In this document: one piece after another, positions 4,791 to 9,782 of the stretch | Layout of the letters: each line of letters begins with the position of its first letter | Numbering within the stretch: the first letter of the stretch is position 1 | Assembly (NCBI GenBank): GCA_030632405.1 | Contig: DAOVUU010000052.1 | Coordinates: 1-9,782, forward strand | Length of the DNA: 9,782 nt | Reading direction: 5' to 3' | From: Desulfobulbaceae bacterium | GTDB lineage: Bacteria; Desulfobacterota; Desulfobulbia; Desulfobulbales; Desulfocapsaceae | Program-made: the position numbers and the translations under genes | Notes under the pieces: model-generated | Seen by the model: only the letters and a program-made list of their open reading frames with translations | What the model was told of the DNA's origin: nothing | The model's database searches: none

Positions 4791-5576
4791 TCATTCTTTT
4801 TCTCTCAGTTTTTCCAGTTTACGAACAATATTAAAAACTGATTCTGGAATAGTTTCCGAGGTATCAAATGGGCGAACACCATCTCTATCTGCACTGCTGA
4901 TTTCTTCATGTTCAGGGAGAAATCCGAGTATCTCAAAATCTGCAAGAGATTCTCTGATCAATTGCTCATCTTCCGCTCCCTTTACACGATTTCCAAGGAC
5001 AAGAATATTTTTGATACCTATATCTCTGCCAAGTTTTCTAATCCTTTCTGCTGCGACCCTGCTCCTTGCTCCAGGATTGACGACAACAATAAGTGCGTCA
5101 ACCGAGGAAGAGGTCGCTCTCCCGAGATGTTCTACACCGGCTTCCATATCCATTATAACAATATCATCCCGATAAAGGACAAGATGATTCATCAGGGCCT
5201 TAAGAATAGTACTTTCAGGACAGATACAACCGGATCCACCACTCTGAACAGTCCCCATTACCAGAAGTTTAACACCGTCTTTTTCCAAGGAAAATCTTTC
5301 AGGTATATCATCAACTTTAGGGTTAAGGGTAAAAAACCCTCCCATGGTTCCAGGCTTTGCCCCGGTTCGTTCCGCAATCAGATCTTTGAGCTCTGATATG
5401 GGTGTGATAGGTTTATCCTCTGGGATTCCCAATCCGGCAGCAAGGTTGGCCACCGGATCAGCATCAATGGCAATAACTTTATTTTGATTTTCAGCAGCAA
5501 AACATCGAGCTAAAAGGGAAGTAATAGTAGTTTTTCCAACACCACCCTTTCCGCCGATTGCAATTTTTAAACTCAA
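4791..5576 (-). CDS. cooC: CooC/AcsF-type nickel-insertion ATPase for CODH/ACS maturation
   Basis: This 261-aa cytoplasmic SIMIBI/MinD-type ATPase supports nickel incorporation into carbon monoxide dehydrogenase or acetyl-CoA synthase. The deviant Walker A motif GGKGGVGKTT spans residues 8-17, with signature Lys10 and Lys15. AIDADP lies at 36-41, and the Walker B-like IMDMEAG at 141-147 continues into VEHLGRAT, which is typical of CooC/AcsF. Cys117-x-Cys119 in GSGCICPE is the conserved metal-binding pair shown in CooC to bind zinc or nickel at the dimer interface. Length is normal. The start is a TTG at 5576 supported by AGAGGAG seven bases upstream; no ATG is nearby. It sits downstream of acsB-acsC-acsE behind a terminator, among small unknown genes. 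Sequence alone does not settle whether it serves the CODH C-cluster (CooC) or the ACS A-cluster (AcsF); proximity to acs genes favours the latter. Confidence 0.93.
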   Translation of the reverse strand: MSLKIAIGGKGGVGKTTITSLLARCFAAENQNKVIAIDADPVANLAAGLGIPEDKPITPISELKDLIAERTGAKPGTMGGFFTLNPKVDDIPERFSLEKDGVKLLVMGTVQSGGSGCICPESTILKALMNHLVLYRDDIVIMDMEAGVEHLGRATSSSVDALIVVVNPGARSRVAAERIRKLGRDIGIKNILVLGNRVKGAEDEQLIRESLADFEILGFLPEHEEISSADRDGVRPFDTSETIPESVFNIVRKLEKLREKE

Positions 5577-5608
5577 TTTGATACTCCTCTATTTTTCAAT
5601 AATTAAAC

Positions 5609-5893
5609 CTATTTTTTAATAATTTTTCCTTCACTATCAACCATTGTGACAAGAAAGTCATTTTCTACAGCAGCCTCTTGAAGTTCTTCAATATGGATAG
5701 CCTGAAGTTCATATTTTTTCCCTTTTTCCCGAGGAAGTGACAGGAAACAGTCATTTGCATCCTCCTTACTTCGAAATGTCGGAATAAGGTTAAGCCCATC
5801 ACCTTCATTATATAATCCAAGAAAGCTCTCATCGGAACCCGGATCACAGACAAACACATAGACCCAGTCCTTTACCTGTTGTTTTGCAGCCAT
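5609..5893 (-). CDS. unrecognised 94-aa protein upstream of cooC
   Basis: I do not recognise this family. The product starts MAAKQQVKDWVYVFVCDPGSD and ends VTMVDSEGKIIKK. It looks like a small mixed alpha/beta domain: a first strand WVYVFVC, an acidic SDESFLGLYNEGDGLNLIPTF, a helix around EDANDCFLSLP, and a final strand DFLVTMV. There are no CxxC pairs, signal peptide or membrane segment. The ATG at 5893 is preferred because GATGGGA lies at a suitable distance; an ATG at 5905 would add four residues but has its purine tract directly touching the start. It is followed by cooC after 32 bases and is likely the first gene of that operon. A small regulatory or accessory protein for CODH/ACS is possible, by context only. 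Confidence 0.7.
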   Translation of the reverse strand: MAAKQQVKDWVYVFVCDPGSDESFLGLYNEGDGLNLIPTFRSKEDANDCFLSLPREKGKKYELQAIHIEELQEAAVENDFLVTMVDSEGKIIKK

Positions 5894-5963
5894 AATTGTT
5901 CCCATCTCTTTTTAATGTCAAATAAAATGATTTAATCCTGATGCTAAAATATCTTAAAAACCT

Positions 5964-5991
5964 CTTATATAGATAAACATCTTCCAAACAA
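5964..5991 (-). promoter_or_regulatory. weak promoter candidate for the cooC operon
   Basis: On the - strand TTGTTT (5991-5986) and TATAAG (5969-5964) are separated by 16 bases. The -10 box matches at 5 of 6 positions, the -35 box at only 3. It lies right after the acsE terminator, where a new promoter would be needed if the terminator is efficient. Confidence 0.28.
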
Positions 5992-6026
5992 AAAAAACCC
6001 CATTCCAGAAGGAATGAGGCTTTTAA
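5990..6026 (-). terminator. rho-independent terminator after acsE
   Basis: On the - strand CCTCATTCC (6019-6011), loop TTCT (6010-6007) and GGAATGGGG (6006-5998) form a 9-bp stem with one T-G wobble. An eight-base T tract follows (5997-5990). This is a textbook intrinsic terminator, 38 bases after the acsE stop. It should end or attenuate the acsB-acsC-acsE transcript before the cooC cluster. Confidence 0.88.
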
Positions 6027-6063
6027 AAACAGTACTAAGCGATGTCAACCGCTAAAACACTTT

Positions 6064-6954
6064 TTAAATTTCAAGATAGGAATCAGAAAACAGCATTTCA
6101 CCCATAATTACCTGGACCGTTTTCACATAATCACCAAGCTCTTTTGTCAAACTTGCGGAATCCGGAGCATTCCCGTCCATGGTTTGATGAACAACATCTA
6201 CGATGTCCTGCCGTCTTCCTTTAGCAACATCGGTAAGTCCGGTATCGAGAGGATCGGAGATTACCGCCTTCATTCCGTAACGCTCAAGCATGACCATATA
6301 GGTAGTATTGAGAATGGGTCGAAGTTCAACGGGAGGTCCATTTGAAATATTGGAGAGGCCGCATGTACTCTTGGAGCCAGGGGCGATATCCTCGAGCATC
6401 ATTTGAAAGTCAAGCAGAGAGACTAACTGGGCCTGCTGAATGTTTACCGGGGTAACTATGCCGTCTACCCATATTTTTTCGTTGGGAATCCCGGCCTCAT
6501 TTGCAGCATAAAGCAATTCAACGGCCAAAGCAGCGCGCTCATTCTCATCACGGGGTAAACCGTCGGGTCCCCACATGAGTGCAACAATATCAGCGTCATA
6601 TTTGGCAGCCATCGGCAGCATCACCTCATACCGTTCCGGTCGAGCCATAATAGAGTTGACTACATGAGGCTTGCCGGCAGGTTTTAATACTTTCAGTCCT
6701 TCCTCAATTGCATGAATGTTTGAAGTATCAAGAAGCAGCGGTATATCTGGAACTACTTCCTGGACAACTTCACACACCCACGGCATAAGTTCATGACCAT
6801 CTTTTTTGGCCGGCCCCAGATTGATATCTATATAATCCATGCCAAGTTTCTGCTGTTCAAGGCACTCAACCTGAATAGGTTTGGCATCGCGTTCTTTGTA
6901 GGCCTTGCCAATGACATTGGAGATCACATTAAGGCTCTCGCCAAAAAGAATCAT
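6064..6954 (-). CDS. acsE: methyltetrahydrofolate:corrinoid/iron-sulfur protein methyltransferase
   Basis: This 296-aa enzyme moves the methyl group from 5-methyl-THF to cob(I)amide on the corrinoid iron-sulfur protein, linking the methyl and carbonyl branches of the Wood-Ljungdahl pathway. It is a pterin-binding TIM barrel. The start MILFGESLN, YIDINLGPA at 41-49, LLLDTSN at 73-79 (Asp76), VVNS at 98-101 (Asn100), WVDGIVTP at 162-169 (Asp164) and GLSNIS at 199-204 (Asn202) align by eye with folate-contacting Asp75, Asn96, Asp160 and Asn199 of Moorella MeTr. It is about 30 residues longer than the Moorella enzyme, mostly through extra residues in the C-terminal third. AAGGAG is well placed before the ATG. 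It follows acsC by 94 bases, presumably in one transcript. The enzyme is reversible, so it could serve acetate oxidation as well as acetogenesis. Confidence 0.94.
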   Translation of the reverse strand: MILFGESLNVISNVIGKAYKERDAKPIQVECLEQQKLGMDYIDINLGPAKKDGHELMPWVCEVVQEVVPDIPLLLDTSNIHAIEEGLKVLKPAGKPHVVNSIMARPERYEVMLPMAAKYDADIVALMWGPDGLPRDENERAALAVELLYAANEAGIPNEKIWVDGIVTPVNIQQAQLVSLLDFQMMLEDIAPGSKSTCGLSNISNGPPVELRPILNTTYMVMLERYGMKAVISDPLDTGLTDVAKGRRQDIVDVVHQTMDGNAPDSASLTKELGDYVKTVQVIMGEMLFSDSYLEI

Positions 6955-7048
6955 ATTATTCTCCTTTAATTCTATAAGTTAGAAATTTCTCGCTTTTTGA
7001 TGCAGTATAACTATAGAAAAAAATTCTTTACAGTCACACTGCAGTCTC

Positions 7049-8392
7049 TTAACATTTTGCTTTCAAAAATCCGGCAAGGTGGGCAGATTCTCTCGGTCCA
7101 ACAGTTATAGTCCAACCAGGCAGCTCCTCTTCCACATCACCTGCAATTGCAGCAGCATATCCTGGAATGATCAATTCGGTATGCTTGACCTTGTCCATAA
7201 TACCACATTTTTTCACAAACATCCCAACATCATCACCACCGAATTTACCGGCAGCCCAGGCAGTAAGAACGGATAGTCCTTCAGAATCTTTTATCAGCAG
7301 CCATGAGGATACTTTACTTGCCTCTATTTCACCCGAGACAATAAAATAGGTGAGAGCAAAGTTGGTTGTCACGAGAACAGGTGAATTTTCATCGGGAGTA
7401 CCAATCTCAAAGATACCTTCAGTTACAGTCATTGGCCTCTGAGGATCGGTGAAAATATTCAACCTTTCAAGCAGTAGAGGAAATATCACTTCAGTAGTCA
7501 GGTCAGAAAGCACTACAATTCCACCATACTTGGCGACAAACATTCCGGCGATAAGTGCTTCCATATCAATAGTGGACGCCATTTCGCAAGGAAAAGTGAT
7601 AGTCGGGAAACCAAGTGACTTATTCCCATCTTTCAGCGCCGCCCGGCGTACAGCCACCTGATCTTCCAGCGCCTGTTTAACATCCCTTGAGCCGGTGTCT
7701 ATCACCAGATCTTTTAAACCCATACCTGTAAGTTTTTCTGTCAGAGCGATAATGCCATCTATGGAATCAGCTTTAACAGCAAGGGGCAGGTTATTATCAA
7801 GAGCAATCTGCCCAAAAGCATCTGCATTATTCTCGGTAGCAGCGTAAATCAGAGGCCGTTTGAATCCGGCTGCAGCAACTGCTGCACTGATCACATCTTC
7901 CTTATCACTCATAAGAATAAGATTGAATTCAGAAGTTTCGGCAATAAGTTTAGCAAGGGTGGCAAAAGCAACACCGTCTCCGTTGACATCCTTTAAAGCG
8001 GCCAGCTCAGGACGTAAATTCAGGCCAACCCGCTCATACTGCAGTGCATTCCAGCTTTTGAGTTTTGCTTCAACCTCTGCCACCGGGGTATCTGAAGTTA
8101 TTATCCCGGCAAATAAAGTTGGATTGAAAAATGTCTTTTCATGCCTGTACAGAACTGTTTCACCACCAGTCTTCGTTTCACGTACACCCTTGCCCAGGGC
8201 TACAGGACGAATCGGGGGCGCAGAAGCTTCTGCGAGCTGCGCTCGAGCCTCCTCCGACACATAGGGGCATGCATCAAGTTCAGCTTTGCCGGATGCCAGA
8301 TTCATAGCAAAAGCCAGGCAGGTTGGCACCCCACACTCTTTACAGTTAGTTTTTGGCAGGAGTTTAAATATTTGTATTCCTGTTAACGCCAT
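7049..8392 (-). CDS. acsC: corrinoid/iron-sulfur protein large (gamma) subunit
   Basis: This 447-aa protein is the large subunit of the CFeSP heterodimer, which carries methylcobamide between AcsE and the acetyl-CoA synthase A-cluster. The N-terminal domain has Cys17-x2-Cys20-x4-Cys25-x16-Cys42, the [4Fe-4S] site used for reductive activation of cobalt, within a start (MALTGIQIFKLLPKTNCKEC) typical of AcsC. A TIM-barrel domain occupies about residues 90-320. The C-terminal corrinoid-binding region runs to ESAHLAGFLKAKC at the end, with IIPGYAAAIAGD near 409-420. The length nearly equals that of the Moorella protein. AAGGAGA precedes the ATG. It is 90 bases downstream of acsB and 94 upstream of acsE. 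The small subunit gene acsD, usually adjacent, is not between them and must lie elsewhere. Confidence 0.95.
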   Translation of the reverse strand: MALTGIQIFKLLPKTNCKECGVPTCLAFAMNLASGKAELDACPYVSEEARAQLAEASAPPIRPVALGKGVRETKTGGETVLYRHEKTFFNPTLFAGIITSDTPVAEVEAKLKSWNALQYERVGLNLRPELAALKDVNGDGVAFATLAKLIAETSEFNLILMSDKEDVISAAVAAAGFKRPLIYAATENNADAFGQIALDNNLPLAVKADSIDGIIALTEKLTGMGLKDLVIDTGSRDVKQALEDQVAVRRAALKDGNKSLGFPTITFPCEMASTIDMEALIAGMFVAKYGGIVVLSDLTTEVIFPLLLERLNIFTDPQRPMTVTEGIFEIGTPDENSPVLVTTNFALTYFIVSGEIEASKVSSWLLIKDSEGLSVLTAWAAGKFGGDDVGMFVKKCGIMDKVKHTELIIPGYAAAIAGDVEEELPGWTITVGPRESAHLAGFLKAKC

Positions 8393-8482
8393 TTGTGTTG
8401 TCTCCTTATTTCTATTTCAAAGCCTGAAGAGCATGACTATTGCAATTCAACAACAATCACACTCTTCTACTCCACTCCTCGG

Positions 8483-9782
8483 CTAACCAATAAGCGGATC
8501 CATGCTCAGTGCGGGATGTCCCTTCTCTTCGAGCCAGGGCAGAATCTCTTCTTCTGTGATTCCGACAGTTTCATCGGCAATCATATCAGCAAAATTCTCA
8601 ACACCCATTTCCGCAGCTCTGGCATTTAATCTCTCACGTATTTCGTCTTTAACGATTTTAGGCATCCAGACCATACGGAGAACTCCGCCGTCGCCAAGAA
8701 TAAATTTCTTCTGGGTAATATTAAATTTTGAGTGGCCGACAAAGCCCGGTGAGGCCAAACCACCACCCATGACACCTGCAAGGGTGGTAAACTTCATGCC
8801 GGATGGCGTCTCCCCGGCATAGTCTCGGCCAACTGTCATGATCCCGTTACAGCTTGGCAGCATGGCAGCAATACACTCACAGCAGCCGCAGGTCGTCATT
8901 GGAGCCTGAACCATTGAGTAGAGATTATAGGTCTCAACGGCACCTTTAGAGGCAGCCTTGACAAATTTATCAACACCGTCAAAACGGCCAAGCACTGGAT
9001 CTAGAACCTCACCTTTTTCAATAGGTTGATTTGGGCCGGTTGGACTGATTTCAAAAGCAGCCTTACAATCCATCCAGTTATAGGCACCACAGAGCCCGGT
9101 TCTCTCGGGACTCACAGTACATACATGACTTGGTGCAAAAGATTGACAGAGACTGCAGGAATAAAAGGTCTCCACATCTTCATCCGTCATTTTATCAACA
9201 CGGGAATCACGAGTTACATACTCACCACGGGCCTGCGCTGTAAGCTTATCAACATCTTCCTGCTTTGTGTAAAGTGTCACTTCGACTTTATCTACAATCT
9301 TCTGAAAATCCTGGTGGAATTTCGCATGCAGAACAACACCTATATCTTTAAATGTAAAACCTTTCTCAACTGCGGCTTTGCCGACACGTATCCAGGAAAT
9401 ATCCCTCTGGCCGATATGCATGACACCCTGAATATAATTGATCAGGTGATGGATCTGACGTTCCATGATAGGTTCGAAATCCGTTTGAAACTCACGGCCG
9501 GCAATGCGTACAGATATGCCCAGAGGCAGTGTATCGCCCTCTTTCATATCCCCGATATCCGGACCGACGACAGTAACCTTACCATCTTCAAGTTCTCCCA
9601 TTTCAGCCATTTTGACCAATTCAGTACACTGGGACTTACCACCGCCCATCTGCCCAAAAAGGTCGGCGCCACGTACGCGCTCACCCTCGAAGGCGGGGCC
9701 GAATGCACATGGGATGTCTATTTCAGTGATATTGATCTTCAAGCCGCGGACCTCTACAGACTTCTGACAGATCTCATCATGG
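8483..9782 (-). CDS. acsB: acetyl-CoA synthase (CODH/ACS alpha subunit), C-terminal part, cut by the window edge
   Basis: The visible 432 residues are the C-terminal 60 percent of AcsB, which condenses CO, the CFeSP methyl group and CoA into acetyl-CoA at the Ni-Ni-[4Fe-4S] A-cluster. The frame runs through the right edge: HDEICQKSVEVRG precedes the TTG at 9742, so that TTG is internal, not a start. Counting from that codon, the cluster ligands are Cys196-x2-Cys199-x8-Cys208-x9-Cys218, with Cys285-Gly-Cys287 holding the distal nickel. This matches the Moorella ligands Cys506/509/518/528 and Cys595-Gly-Cys597. The end, EEKGHPALSMDPLIG, closely resembles the Moorella C-terminus. It is the first visible gene of the acsB-acsC-acsE series. 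An extra Cys288 directly follows the CGC motif, where Moorella has Phe. The 5' portion lies outside the window. Confidence 0.96.
   Translation of the reverse strand, partial: HDEICQKSVEVRGLKINITEIDIPCAFGPAFEGERVRGADLFGQMGGGKSQCTELVKMAEMGELEDGKVTVVGPDIGDMKEGDTLPLGISVRIAGREFQTDFEPIMERQIHHLINYIQGVMHIGQRDISWIRVGKAAVEKGFTFKDIGVVLHAKFHQDFQKIVDKVEVTLYTKQEDVDKLTAQARGEYVTRDSRVDKMTDEDVETFYSCSLCQSFAPSHVCTVSPERTGLCGAYNWMDCKAAFEISPTGPNQPIEKGEVLDPVLGRFDGVDKFVKAASKGAVETYNLYSMVQAPMTTCGCCECIAAMLPSCNGIMTVGRDYAGETPSGMKFTTLAGVMGGGLASPGFVGHSKFNITQKKFILGDGGVLRMVWMPKIVKDEIRERLNARAAEMGVENFADMIADETVGITEEEILPWLEEKGHPALSMDPLIG

Noticed and set aside
4908..5396. 162-codon + strand frame and other + strand frames inside cooC, acsC and acsB
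   Set aside because: Shadows of well-identified - strand genes, with no homology signals or ribosome sites.
5893..5921. Consensus TTGACA box at 5921-5916 as promoter of the 94-aa gene
   Set aside because: A -10 box at normal spacing would fall on the start codon region, leaving no leader or ribosome site.
9740..9742. TTG at 9742 as the start of acsB
   Set aside because: The frame stays open upstream to the window edge with residues that continue the AcsB alignment, and AcsB is normally about 730 residues.

Overview
The window reads as chromosome of a strictly anaerobic, sulfate-reducer-like bacterium, most plausibly Desulfobacterota (Desulfobulbales or Desulfobacterales). This is inferred from the bacterial-type acetyl-CoA synthase and corrinoid protein genes, a rubrerythrin/ferredoxin pair, an apparent selenocysteine (Sec) gene, and a moderately AT-rich base composition. 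No insertion sequence, phage gene, tRNA, rRNA or CRISPR array was seen.

Layout. Bases 1-1910 (+ strand) hold a possible gene tail, an exported DUF2279-type membrane protein, a small ferredoxin with Asp at the second cluster-ligand position, and a rubrerythrin. Bases 1911-2028 are a convergent spacer with a 9-bp tandem repeat. Bases 2029-3105 (- strand) hold two genes: an unrecognised 128-aa protein and a DUF166-like protein. The second is split by an in-frame TGA that I interpret as Sec, with a bacterial-type SECIS hairpin directly downstream. Bases 3319-3900 (+) encode 5-formyltetrahydrofolate cyclo-ligase. From 3902 to the right edge everything is on the - strand. In transcription order these are acsB (3' part), acsC, acsE, a strong terminator, then a 94-98 aa unknown, cooC/acsF, a 140-aa unknown, a 57-aa coiled-coil protein and a 58-aa zinc-ribbon protein.

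How the genes work together. acsE (methyl-THF:corrinoid methyltransferase), acsC (corrinoid Fe-S protein large subunit) and acsB (acetyl-CoA synthase) are the core of the carbonyl branch of the Wood-Ljungdahl pathway. CooC/AcsF is the ATPase for nickel insertion into CODH or ACS. The small unknowns around cooC are candidate accessory factors. The cyclo-ligase feeds folate C1 units and is convergent with the cluster. Ferredoxin plus rubrerythrin suggest peroxide/oxygen defence.

The most interesting observation is the likely selenoprotein at 2029-2703, which standard gene callers would report as two fragments or as a pseudogene.
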